Part shown: piece after piece, positions 27,911-36,950 of the stretch | Numbering within the stretch: the first letter of the stretch is position 1 | Layout: each line of letters opens with the position of its first letter | Assembly: GCF_001746915.1 (NCBI RefSeq) | Contig: NZ_MJGC01000010.1 | Location: 81,713-145,712, forward strand | Reading direction: 5' to 3' | DNA length: 64,000 nt | Origin: Desertifilum tharense IPPAS B-1220 | GTDB taxonomy: Bacteria; Cyanobacteriota; Cyanobacteriia; Cyanobacteriales; Desertifilaceae | Notes under the pieces: model-generated | The model's input: only the letters and a program-made list of their open reading frames with translations | The model's database searches: none | Told to the model about the DNA's origin: nothing | Position numbers and translations under genes: made by a program

Positions 27911-28028
27911 TATTGCTTAGAGGTACGGTAGATCGATTGACTTCTACCGAATCTCCGTTTCTGCCGAGTTAACAACCCAACTCCTCTCCCTGCAAAACCA
28001 ACAGACGCAAACAGAGGTGAGTCACATT

Positions 28029-28625
28029 ATGGATATAGACGCAGTAGAGCTGCTGCATCGCTATGCCGCAGGCGAACAGAACTTTAGCCAGGTTTTGTTG
28101 AGTGGAGCTGATTTAGCCGGGGTTTCTCTACCGCTCGTTTGTTTGAAGGAGGCGGTACTAGAGGGAACAAACCTGAGCGGTGCTAATTTACGGGGCGTTG
28201 ACTTCACGGGCGCGAATCTCAGCGGTGCGGATTTGAGTAAGGCGGATTTGACGGGAGCCGATTTGACAGCAGCAACGTTAACGGGTGCTAATTTATGTAG
28301 CGCTCGCTTGATTGGTGCCCGGTTTGCGGGCGCTCAACTGATTGGTGCTGATTTGAGTTGGGCAAATTTAACGGGAGCAACGTTGAATCAAGCCGATATG
28401 AAACGAGCTGATTTAAGTTATGCCAATTTAAGCGACGCGCTGTTAGTGGGGGTCGATTTACGCAATGGTAAGTTAGCCGAGGCGAATTTAAATCGGACGG
28501 ATTTAATTGATGCCAATTTACAAGACGCAGATCTCACCGGAATTGATTTGCAGGCGGCAAATTTAACTGGGGCAATTTTATCGGAATCTAGCGATGAAGA
28601 TTTGCAGATTGAGAGTTGGGAATAA
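28029..28625 (+). CDS. Pentapeptide-repeat protein, tandem partner
   Basis: 198 residues. ATG at 28029 is preferred: GAGGTGA (28014-28020), a near-perfect Shine-Dalgarno, is 8 bases upstream, whereas the in-frame GTG at 28017 lies inside it. The cap VELLHRYAAGEQNFSQV is followed by about 150 residues of pentapeptide repeats and a short acidic tail (SSDEDLQIESWE). It shares orientation and design with the gene at 27056. Confidence 0.92.
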   Translation: MDIDAVELLHRYAAGEQNFSQVLLSGADLAGVSLPLVCLKEAVLEGTNLSGANLRGVDFTGANLSGADLSKADLTGADLTAATLTGANLCSARLIGARFAGAQLIGADLSWANLTGATLNQADMKRADLSYANLSDALLVGVDLRNGKLAEANLNRTDLIDANLQDADLTGIDLQAANLTGAILSESSDEDLQIESWE

Positions 28626-28630
28626 GCGAG

Positions 28631-30397
28631 TTATTTACGAGAATCGCTGTTGCGACTAAAGCGACTTTCTGGGATTGAACTGCCTAATCCTTGTAGAATT
28701 CCTCGTCCAATTAAGCCAATACCCCGCCCCACAATTTGGGTTAATAAATAAATGACGCCTGAGCCTAAGAAGGAGAGAATCGCCCGAATTCTGGGCGCGA
28801 TCGCATCTCTGGCTTCTAGCAGGAGGGTGACTGCATAGCGAACCCCCCGGAGTCGTTCGAGTTCTTGGCGTCTGGGATGATAGATTTTAACTTTCTTGAT
28901 ACCTCGGTAGTCGAGGGCGAGGAGAACATATTGGCTTTCAAACATATTTTGAGGTTCCCCAAAAAGCTCAACTTGGCGATATTTCCAGCTCAAGTCGTTG
29001 CGGAATCGCTCAATTTCTCGCGTGGAAAGGAGTTGTTTATCGTAAAAGTCTTGTTTGATTTCTACAATATCGGCAAATCGATTTAATAACGGCTGAATGA
29101 CGGCATTCGCAACTTGAATAATCAGGTTTTGCGCTAAGATTTCTGCACGTTTATCGGCTTCTGGCGTGCCGTAACTATACAGCACATTCTCAATCATTAA
29201 AGGTGTTTCGTATAACCAATAGGAGAAAAGTTCTAGAACTAAGGGGATTTTCTTAAGAATTTCCGATTGAATGCGCGGAATATTTTCCAACAGAATTGGA
29301 ACGAGATCGTATTCAGTGTTGGCAATTTTGATGTGATAATATTTACCAAAAAAATCGGTAATTGAAGCCGACCATAAATCCTGTAAAATGGCATCCACTT
29401 TCTGAGAAAGGGAAAGCACATTCACTTGACCCAATTGCAGTTCGCGAACGGTTTCAGTTAAACGCTGCAAAATGATTTTGAGTAATTCTCGCCGTTTCTC
29501 TTCTCGCAGAATATCAATTTCTAACGGCTCATCGGTTAAGTTTTTGAGGCTGTATTGTAACTGCGCTTCGAGGGCGGCAAACAAACGATTGAGAGAGCCT
29601 TCTAAGGCCATTTCTGACTGGGGATTCAAGCTGCTTTCCGCCGCAGGAACGAGGGCAGAACGGGGATTAATGGGGGGACGCTTCGCCGTCGTATTTTCGG
29701 GAGGAGGAGGAATTGGGGGGGCGTTATTGGGCGAGGGAGAGGCTGCTAGTAGTTGATTGACCACCCAACGCGCCGCTGCTAGTTCGCGCAACCGTCCAGC
29801 AATGACGGCTCTTTCGAGAACTGGAAGTGCTGGATTTTGTAAATAACCGCTCAATTCGGCGATCGCAGATTCAATTTGCTCGATCCCCGACTGATGGAGG
29901 CGATCGCGCCAACGTGCCAACATTCGCCCTCTCAATGGCGCTGCGGGCGAGGGTTCTAAGATTGCGAACCCATAGGTTTCTCCCGTCGCACAAGTCCGAA
30001 TCGCCTGAATCAAATCGGCGATCGCCATCCCTTTACGACAATATCCGCGAACTCCCAGCACTTGAGCAAACGCCAAAGTCTCTAGATCGGCTTTCCCCGT
30101 CAACAACAAGACCCCCAACTGGGGATAGCGCGACTCCCAAGGCTGATAAGCCTGCTGAAGCGCCTGCCACTGGGGTTCAGGGGGATTCTCCTGGGCCGAC
30201 CAATCCAAAATCACTAAATTAACCGGAGGTTGAGCGTTCTCCTGTTCGCTGCTCGGAAGCTGTTCCAAAACCGAAAGACTGGTGGGGCCATCCGCCACCA
30301 CCTGCAAACCCGAAACCGCTTGCAGGGAAGTTTTCAACCCTAAACGGAAGATTGGATCGGGATCGACTAAAGCTAATTGGAGAACCGATGTACTCAT
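28631..30397 (-). CDS. Ycf55/DUF3685-like protein with receiver-like domain
   Basis: 588 residues. Residues 1 to about 150 look like a response-regulator receiver: LALVDPDPIFRLGLK supplies the acidic pocket, NLVILDWSAQ the probable acceptor Asp, LLLTGKAD the conserved Thr region and VRGYCRKGM the Lys. After a Pro-rich linker, residues about 260-560 match my recollection of the Ycf55 (DUF3685) family, which is also encoded in red-algal plastids. No DNA-binding domain was seen. Its function is unknown; a light- or redox-related output has been suggested only by context. Confidence 0.75.
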   Translation of the reverse strand: MSTSVLQLALVDPDPIFRLGLKTSLQAVSGLQVVADGPTSLSVLEQLPSSEQENAQPPVNLVILDWSAQENPPEPQWQALQQAYQPWESRYPQLGVLLLTGKADLETLAFAQVLGVRGYCRKGMAIADLIQAIRTCATGETYGFAILEPSPAAPLRGRMLARWRDRLHQSGIEQIESAIAELSGYLQNPALPVLERAVIAGRLRELAAARWVVNQLLAASPSPNNAPPIPPPPENTTAKRPPINPRSALVPAAESSLNPQSEMALEGSLNRLFAALEAQLQYSLKNLTDEPLEIDILREEKRRELLKIILQRLTETVRELQLGQVNVLSLSQKVDAILQDLWSASITDFFGKYYHIKIANTEYDLVPILLENIPRIQSEILKKIPLVLELFSYWLYETPLMIENVLYSYGTPEADKRAEILAQNLIIQVANAVIQPLLNRFADIVEIKQDFYDKQLLSTREIERFRNDLSWKYRQVELFGEPQNMFESQYVLLALDYRGIKKVKIYHPRRQELERLRGVRYAVTLLLEARDAIAPRIRAILSFLGSGVIYLLTQIVGRGIGLIGRGILQGLGSSIPESRFSRNSDSRK

Positions 30398-30541
30398 CTT
30401 CCTTCAGGGCTGCTACAGAGTGGGCGATCGCGGCAAAACGCTTTAACGCATTGTGACATACTCCTATCCCTCTATTCGAGCAGGAGACCGTTAAAGATCC
30501 CCATCCTAATTCTCAGTGATGGGCATCCTCTATCCAACCCG

Positions 30542-32560
30542 TTATTCAGGCGGAGGCAGTGCATCTGACGGCGTGCCAAACTCTGGAGCAATGGGCGCTT
30601 CTAGCGGGGGAGGCGCGGGTTCCGGTGCAGGTTCCGGAGGATAGTAAGGAGCCGGTTCTGGCTCGTTCCAAGAGGAAGCTGGCGGTTCTGAGAAACCTCT
30701 CGGCGCGGGTTGGGGTGGCGGTGCGAAGAGGGCATTGCGTTCGGCCGTCCACCGCGCAATGGAGCCTTGAGCCTCATCGTATAGCGGTCGTCCCCAGCGA
30801 ATCCGAGAAGCCGTCCGAATCGCTTCGGAATACTGTCCAATGGAAGCCAGATAGCTGGCATCATTGAGAATGGCTCGGTCTTCAGCCACTTGAATTTGAA
30901 TTGTCCAACCGTAGATCGCATCTTGAGCTTCGGTATAAAGAACGCGACCGGGTTGAATCCGTTGGGCGACGGTAATGGCTTGAGCAAGATTGCCGCTGTT
31001 AGCCACCGATCGCGCTTCATTGAGGATGGGTTGATCTTCTAAGACTTCAATTTTCTTATTCCACTGGGCGATCAAGGTTTGGGCTTCAATCCGGCGCGGT
31101 CTGCCGATTTCCACGCGAGACGCTTCTGCGATCGCCGCTTTCAAACCCTCGATCGATTCGGTTTGAGCAATCTGACGCGCCCGAATAATAAAGGGTCGGT
31201 CTTGAATGCTTTGAATTTCCTTGCGCCACGAGGCAATCTTGGTTTGAGCTTCAATCCGGCGCGGGCGATCTTGAGCCACCATTTGCGCTAACTCATCAGC
31301 CAATCTAAAGGTTAAAGGCTGTCCTACGCTAGCTACAGCGCTCGCCACTTGAATTTGTAGCAAGTCTTGGATACTCGCCTGCCAAGTCTGAATTTGGGCT
31401 TGCGCTCGCTCGTATAGGGGGCGATCCGGCTGGATTTCGCCCACGATCGCCTGAGCTTCCAGCAACATCATCAGATTATCTTTCCAAGACATAGCCGTAG
31501 CGCGACTGAGGATCGCAAAATCCTCGGCTTCCTTAGACAACGAGGAATCTGGAGGCACGGTATTAGCTGCCGCGATCGCACCTTCTAAATCTCTAGCCGC
31601 TAGCCGTTCGTCAGCAATCTTCAGCAAAGCGCGACTCCAGCGGGCAATCTCTGCTTGAGCGTCCGGACGGGCAAAGCTTTTTAACTCAACTTGTCGCGCC
31701 AGATCCATCGCTTCTTTTAAGCGAGCCACCGTTTGATATTCGGCGAGTTCTCTGGCTTGGGATAAACGCCGACGAGCCAGTTGCTCGGAGGCAATAAACC
31801 GGGTTAGCTCGTTGTAGCGTTGAGCGCGCCAATGCTCGTTATTGAGTCGGCTTAACTCTTCTGCCTTTTGATTGGCCAATCCCCAGTTTTGATTTTTCAG
31901 CGCTTCGAGGGCTTCCTCATAAATTGCCGCACCTTTATCCCAATTACTTTGCCAAGCTGCAATTTGCTGTTGCGCTCGGTCGTATAGGGGGCTGCTTTCC
32001 GGGACATTTCCAGCAATTTTAATCGCCTCTTGTAAATCGCCATCGCTCATTTTGGCAGAGGCGATCGCCAAAATCCCCTTAGACCATTCCTCTAAAAACC
32101 GTTGGGACTCGCGATAAAGCGGATGCTCCTCCGTCCAATTTCGCACCAGCGCCACTGCTGCAACTAAATCTTCAAGCTGGCGAGAACTTGCCGCCTGATT
32201 CGCACAATACAAGCGTTCGCTATCAGCCGCAATCGGAGAAACTTGTTCGCAATTGGGAGGCGGCGGTACCAGCGTCAGCAATAAAAAGGCCGCATAACCC
32301 GTTCCGCCCAACAACCCCACAATCGTCAGCCACAATAAAGGCAAACCCCAAGATGCTCCCCCCTTCCGAGACGAACGTCTCTCTTGGGGAGGGGGCGGTT
32401 GAGCGATCCGCTTGGCAGGGGGTTCGGCACTTAATTCGGAAATCGTCGCTGCATAGGCATCGTCGCTGGCCGAGCTAGCCGGGGCATTTTTGGGTCTGGG
32501 GGGGCGGCGAGAACGGCGAAAAATTGAATTTTGAGTTCTGTCAAACTGCCTTCTAGTCAT
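30542..32560 (-). CDS. Membrane protein with helical (TPR-like) repeats
   Basis: 672 residues from the ATG at 32560 (AAGGA about 12 bases upstream); the frame extends to a TTG at 32680, which is unlikely. A basic, Pro/Arg-rich cytoplasmic region of about 70 residues is followed by one transmembrane helix (LPLLWLTIVGLLGGTGYAAF). The rest is a series of repeats of about 60-70 residues built on LxxAIxxAxxIxxGRPLYxEAQxxIxxW. It ends in a Pro/Glu-rich tail. Similar cyanobacterial proteins are sometimes labelled chromosome-segregation ATPase, but no Walker motif is present here. A scaffold role is inferred. Confidence 0.8.
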   Translation of the reverse strand: MTRRQFDRTQNSIFRRSRRPPRPKNAPASSASDDAYAATISELSAEPPAKRIAQPPPPQERRSSRKGGASWGLPLLWLTIVGLLGGTGYAAFLLLTLVPPPPNCEQVSPIAADSERLYCANQAASSRQLEDLVAAVALVRNWTEEHPLYRESQRFLEEWSKGILAIASAKMSDGDLQEAIKIAGNVPESSPLYDRAQQQIAAWQSNWDKGAAIYEEALEALKNQNWGLANQKAEELSRLNNEHWRAQRYNELTRFIASEQLARRRLSQARELAEYQTVARLKEAMDLARQVELKSFARPDAQAEIARWSRALLKIADERLAARDLEGAIAAANTVPPDSSLSKEAEDFAILSRATAMSWKDNLMMLLEAQAIVGEIQPDRPLYERAQAQIQTWQASIQDLLQIQVASAVASVGQPLTFRLADELAQMVAQDRPRRIEAQTKIASWRKEIQSIQDRPFIIRARQIAQTESIEGLKAAIAEASRVEIGRPRRIEAQTLIAQWNKKIEVLEDQPILNEARSVANSGNLAQAITVAQRIQPGRVLYTEAQDAIYGWTIQIQVAEDRAILNDASYLASIGQYSEAIRTASRIRWGRPLYDEAQGSIARWTAERNALFAPPPQPAPRGFSEPPASSWNEPEPAPYYPPEPAPEPAPPPLEAPIAPEFGTPSDALPPPE

Positions 32561-33007
32561 GGCTGACGATTTCCTTCGGAACGCTTCGCGAACGAATAAG
32601 TTGCCTGGTTTTTCGTTATTTAGTCTACTGTTGTCTTCAACCGATCCGACGCTGCTTATGACAGTCTTTAATAGTGGCAATTCAGGTCTGCGTTCTGTTG
32701 TCTAGCGCGTGCAGGTCAGATCGATGGGTTCAGCAAGGGGGTGTAGTTTAATACCCCATTTGAATTGGGTTAATCCGGATGCTTTTGACTCCGAAGGCTT
32801 CAGGGCAAAAACCCAAGCTGAGGACTCTCTGGGGGTGCCTTGTCCTGGAGTTAATCCAAATTCTTTGGACATTGTAATGGTTAATTGGGTCTAGAGCGAA
32901 AAATTAGTCAGCCGGATCTCGTGCCACACTAAATTACAAGTAGACCTAAGCGGATGACAGATAATGTCCAATAGCGGTTTTGTTGTAGTAGAACTAGAAC
33001 ACAAGGG
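32561..33007. other. Divergent noncoding region before the NACHT gene
   Basis: 447 bases upstream of both the helical-repeat gene (minus) and the NACHT gene (plus). It contains short frames but none with a good start signal. No consensus promoter was recognised with confidence. Confidence 0.45.
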
Positions 33008-36000
33008 ATGAACCTAAGTATTCGGCATTGGCTAGCAGAACGTAACCTCACACTAGCCCGGCTGAAGTGGGTCGCGGGGGCCCAGATGGCGGGAATCGCG
33101 TTCCGTATCGCTCAAGATCTGGAATTTAAAAGTCTCAGTTTGTTTGAAGTTGCGGTGCTGGCTGAGATTTTTGAATTGCCGATCGCGATCGCTTGGCCAG
33201 AACTCTCTCCCCTGGCGGAGTTAATGGGGTGTTTGCTGCGCGTCCTCAGTCAGAAAAAGCCGCTCAAGCGCAACGAAGGGACGTGGCTTGTGTTTCAAAT
33301 TGCTTATCTCAACGGTTTAGATCGGCTCTTGCAGCAGGAAACCCTCGTGCGCCGACCGTGGATTAATCGGGCGATGCTGCCCACGGACGAACTGCAAAAT
33401 AATATTGCCCTCAATCAGCCTCAGCTTCCGGATTTGCTGCAAACCCTGCGTCCGGGTCATCTCAGCGACACCCAGGCGGAGCAAGCGTTGTCTCAGTGGA
33501 GTGCTTCGCTGCTGGTGCAGCAAATTAATCAGACGGCGAGTGCCTGGTTAATGGCGAATGGTGCTGAGGAAATTGAGAGTCAACTGTTGATCGGGCGCTT
33601 GAGTCATGGTTTGCCGGGGGAATTGCTCGAAGCGATCGCGCTGCATTCGTCGGCGCTTCCCCAGTTACAAAAGTTTGTGCGTTTGGGAACGGTGGCGTCT
33701 TGGAGCGAAAGCCTTCATGAAAGCGATGACTACGAGTTGCTTGAAGTGTCGCCTCCACCCACCCCCACCCTCGGCCCGATGCCCATCGATCTCGCCAGGG
33801 AACGCTATCGGGCAGGTTTTAACATTGCTCTGAGCCAACCGATGTTTGAGGAGTGTTTCTCCCTCAACGATATTCATGTGCCACTCAAGGGAGTGGTCTA
33901 TGATGGGACGTTGGGCAGCAATCCTCCCCCGGTGGATTTAATGGAATGGGCTAAGACGCAACTGAGCGATCTCAGCAGCATTGCGGTGGTGGAAGGGTTG
34001 CCCGGTCAGGGAAAGAGCAGCTTTTGCCAAATGTGGGCGGCGAAGGTGGCTTCGGAGTTTTATCCCAGTTGGATGCCGGTGTTAATTCGCCTGCGGGATG
34101 TGACGTTGGGAACGACGTTAGAGCAAACGCTCTTATCCGCGCTGCCGTTGGGTAACTTTACTTGTGCTGATGGTTGGCTGTCTCCGGTTCACTCGCCTTG
34201 CTTGCTGGTTTTTGATGGTTTGGATGAGTTACCGCGATCGCCGTTAGCTGAAGATCAGATTTGGCTGTTGATGGATCAAATTGTCCGCTTTCAGTCTCAG
34301 TACGCGGGGCCGACGGGTTTGCCGCGCCATAAGGTGTTTATTACCTGCCGGAATGGGACGCTGAGTCGGGCGGGGATTGAAACGCTGCATATTTCTTCGA
34401 CGCACAGCCAAACGCCGCTGCTGTCTCATCTGCGGCGAATTGCGATCGCGCCGATGGGTCAAGATGAGGTCAAACAGTGGTTTAAGCATTGGTCGCGCTT
34501 GCAAACCAAAAATATCGCTCAGGCTTACTTTAATTTCCTTAAGCAGGGCGGCCTCTTTCGTCCGACACCGCCGACTAAAGAGTTAGCCAATTTGGTTCGC
34601 CAACCTTTGATGCTGTACTTTTTGGGGATCTTGCATCGGGATGGCTTGCTGCACGAGTCGGTCTTTCAGATGCCCTATCCCCAGGTTAAGTTTGAAATTT
34701 ACGACCGCTTGCTGACTTGGTTATTGGGCAAACCGACCGCTGGGTTGTCGGTTTCGGGTCGCTTGGAAACGCCGGGTCGAGTCGGTTTGGCCCATGCGGG
34801 ACGGCGCACCGAGGCGATCGCCAATTTACTAAAAACTCGCCAACCGCATCAAATCCGCGCGGCGATGCAAACCACGGCGCTGAGTATCTTACAAAGCGGT
34901 CGCGCCACCATTCATTACGATGCCCTCCAATCCTATTTAGGGGATGAACCGACGCTAGCGGCCTTTTGTTTCCGCTTTGAAGAGGTTCAAACCGACACCT
35001 CCAAATTCCAACAAACCTTTCAGCGCGTTGGTTTTGCCCATCGCAGTTTGGGAGAATACCTCTGCGCCGAGGAGATCGCCTCCCAACTGAAGGCTTTAGC
35101 GCATATTGTCCGAGATCCCTACGGGGAGTTAAAGTTTGCTACCGATGACAAAAGCGCGATCGCCCAGCATCTTTACAACCTTTTGGGCTATGGCATTCTC
35201 CCTTTAGAAATGGAGGATTTAATTGCCGAACGCCTTTGGCGCGAAGAAGCCCGCGATGAAGAAGCTTTTCGCTTCCGGACTTTGTTTGCTCGCTTGCATC
35301 GCTTTTACCGCTCCTATTGTCGGGGACGATGGATGGATGAGGGCATCGCCCACAAAGCCCGCCAGCATTTGCAACAGTTTAATAATTCTTTGAACGTGCT
35401 GCAAATTGATGCGGCGGTGGGTTTAAATACGTTCTTGCTCCTGTGTGCCTGTCGGCGAGAGGCAAATCTTCCCTTCTGGCCCTGTGGCAATGCTACGCCC
35501 AAACGTAGCAAACAGAACGCCCCCCCAGAAGCGCTCAGTGCAGAAGAACCGATGGAGTTTAACCCCAGTCAACTGCTAGCGCTAGCGGGACGGACGGCAG
35601 TCTTGTCTCCCAATTCCTTCTGGTTGCGGGTGCGCTACAGTCTCAAATCAATCCAGTTAAGCGGGACTTATTTGTATCGCGCGTTACTTGCCGGGGGCAA
35701 TTTACAAGCCGCCGATCTGTCAGCCTCGGTGTTAGTGGAGGCTAACTTGGTGGGGGCGAATCTCAAGGAAGCCAATCTTTCTTGGGCTAATTTAACGGGA
35801 GCCAATCTCACGGGGGCGAATCTCACGGGAGCCAATTTGGAAGGGGCGAACTTGATGGGCGCTAATTTACAGCGCTGCAATTTGCAATCAACCCAGCTTA
35901 ATAATGCGTGTCTGGTGGAAACGCAGATGGATGAGAGCAGTTGGGATATTGCCCGCGCCAAGGGGGCTTTCTTTTCTTGGGAGCAATACCAAGCTTACAG

Positions 36001-36205
36001 TCAAGCGATCGCCACTCAAAGTATTAAAGAAGAACCCACGACGGATTCTTCTGGGGATGATGCCACATCGGTTTTACCGATTGAAATGGCTGAAGATGAG
36101 CCGGTAGCGGTTCCCTCTTCAAGCACCCTCAGCGAAGAGGATATTGATGCGGAAACCGTCGTCTATCGCCCGCCTTTGAGCGACGAGACGCGCGCTTTAG
36201 AGTAG
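33008..36205 (+). CDS. NACHT NTPase with C-terminal pentapeptide repeats
   Basis: 1065 residues. Residues 1-65 may form a helix-turn-helix of XRE type (MAGIAFRIAQDLEFKSLSLFEVAVLAEIF), tentative. A helical region follows to about 300. The NACHT NTPase begins near 323, with Walker A (EGLPGQGKSS, Lys336) and Walker B (LLVFDGLDEL, 399-408). A helical region follows with FAHRSLGEYLCAEEI, typical of the post-NACHT part. Residues about 880-968 are pentapeptide repeats (NLTGANLTGANLTGANL) and the tail is acidic. STAND NTPases of this design are cyanobacterial signalling or defence proteins; bacterial NACHT proteins include proven anti-phage systems. Here the sensor would be the repeat end and the effector is not obvious. 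Confidence 0.9.
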   Translation: MNLSIRHWLAERNLTLARLKWVAGAQMAGIAFRIAQDLEFKSLSLFEVAVLAEIFELPIAIAWPELSPLAELMGCLLRVLSQKKPLKRNEGTWLVFQIAYLNGLDRLLQQETLVRRPWINRAMLPTDELQNNIALNQPQLPDLLQTLRPGHLSDTQAEQALSQWSASLLVQQINQTASAWLMANGAEEIESQLLIGRLSHGLPGELLEAIALHSSALPQLQKFVRLGTVASWSESLHESDDYELLEVSPPPTPTLGPMPIDLARERYRAGFNIALSQPMFEECFSLNDIHVPLKGVVYDGTLGSNPPPVDLMEWAKTQLSDLSSIAVVEGLPGQGKSSFCQMWAAKVASEFYPSWMPVLIRLRDVTLGTTLEQTLLSALPLGNFTCADGWLSPVHSPCLLVFDGLDELPRSPLAEDQIWLLMDQIVRFQSQYAGPTGLPRHKVFITCRNGTLSRAGIETLHISSTHSQTPLLSHLRRIAIAPMGQDEVKQWFKHWSRLQTKNIAQAYFNFLKQGGLFRPTPPTKELANLVRQPLMLYFLGILHRDGLLHESVFQMPYPQVKFEIYDRLLTWLLGKPTAGLSVSGRLETPGRVGLAHAGRRTEAIANLLKTRQPHQIRAAMQTTALSILQSGRATIHYDALQSYLGDEPTLAAFCFRFEEVQTDTSKFQQTFQRVGFAHRSLGEYLCAEEIASQLKALAHIVRDPYGELKFATDDKSAIAQHLYNLLGYGILPLEMEDLIAERLWREEARDEEAFRFRTLFARLHRFYRSYCRGRWMDEGIAHKARQHLQQFNNSLNVLQIDAAVGLNTFLLLCACRREANLPFWPCGNATPKRSKQNAPPEALSAEEPMEFNPSQLLALAGRTAVLSPNSFWLRVRYSLKSIQLSGTYLYRALLAGGNLQAADLSASVLVEANLVGANLKEANLSWANLTGANLTGANLTGANLEGANLMGANLQRCNLQSTQLNNACLVETQMDESSWDIARAKGAFFSWEQYQAYSQAIATQSIKEEPTTDSSGDDATSVLPIEMAEDEPVAVPSSSTLSEEDIDAETVVYRPPLSDETRALE

Positions 36206-36215
36206 ACTGGGGCGA

Positions 36216-36914
36216 TCACTCTGACGGGCTGGCAGCAACCTGTCCGTTAGCTTTGGAGGGCGATCGCTTCTCGGCGGGGAGATTCACCGTTAACTCTTGA
36301 GCGACTTCTTCAGAGAGAATGCAGTCTAAAATCAGTTGCCAATCTCCCGTTGCCGTAAGGTCAAATCGAGTCATTTCGGCTTTCGCTTCAGCCAACTCTT
36401 TAATCGCTTTGGCAAAGGCTTTATCTTCAATGAGGGCGCATTGTTCCTCCGTGAGATATTGCTGTCCGGAGGGGTCGAAAATCAGCCGCAACAGGTCTGC
36501 GTAGGGTAAGGCAGCTTGATGGGCTTTGGCTAGGGCTGTTGCTAGCCGCGCTTTGGCGATCGCTTCGGCCGCCCCATTTAAAATGGCTTCAATCTCCGTA
36601 CGCTTTTCGGCGGGAATGCCTTCTAAATCGATAGCGGCGTCAGATGTTCCGGTTTTTCTTGCCACAATAAAATCCTCTGGGATATGAATAATATTTTGCT
36701 CAACGGATAAGCCATTGGGAAAAGCAAAGGGATAGCGGTCGAAGGGGGGTAACTCCTCTTCAAACCGCCGTTCTAGCTCAAATTTGGCTTGTTCTCGACT
36801 CGCGGGAGAGTCTTCACCCCCAAAGGCGATCGCCACCAAGTACGCCCCCTGGCTGGGGACTTCGGGATCGTCGAGGGCGACATAAACTAACAGCTGTTTG
36901 CGACGAGTCTTCAA
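36216..36914 (-). CDS. Protein of unknown function
   Basis: 232 residues from a TTG at 36914; no better in-frame start was seen, so the start is uncertain. An N-terminal alpha/beta part (LLVYVALDDPEVPSQGAYLVAIAFGGED) is followed by an Ala/Glu-rich helical part that could be coiled coil, and a Lys/Ser-rich tail. No known domain recognised. It lies 36 bases after the gene ending at 36951 on the same strand, so the two are likely co-transcribed, and it converges with the NACHT gene 10 bases away. Confidence 0.7.
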   Translation of the reverse strand: MKTRRKQLLVYVALDDPEVPSQGAYLVAIAFGGEDSPASREQAKFELERRFEEELPPFDRYPFAFPNGLSVEQNIIHIPEDFIVARKTGTSDAAIDLEGIPAEKRTEIEAILNGAAEAIAKARLATALAKAHQAALPYADLLRLIFDPSGQQYLTEEQCALIEDKAFAKAIKELAEAKAEMTRFDLTATGDWQLILDCILSEEVAQELTVNLPAEKRSPSKANGQVAASPSE

Positions 36915-36950
36915 CGTTACTTTGAAGATTAGATCAACACTTCAGGTTTA

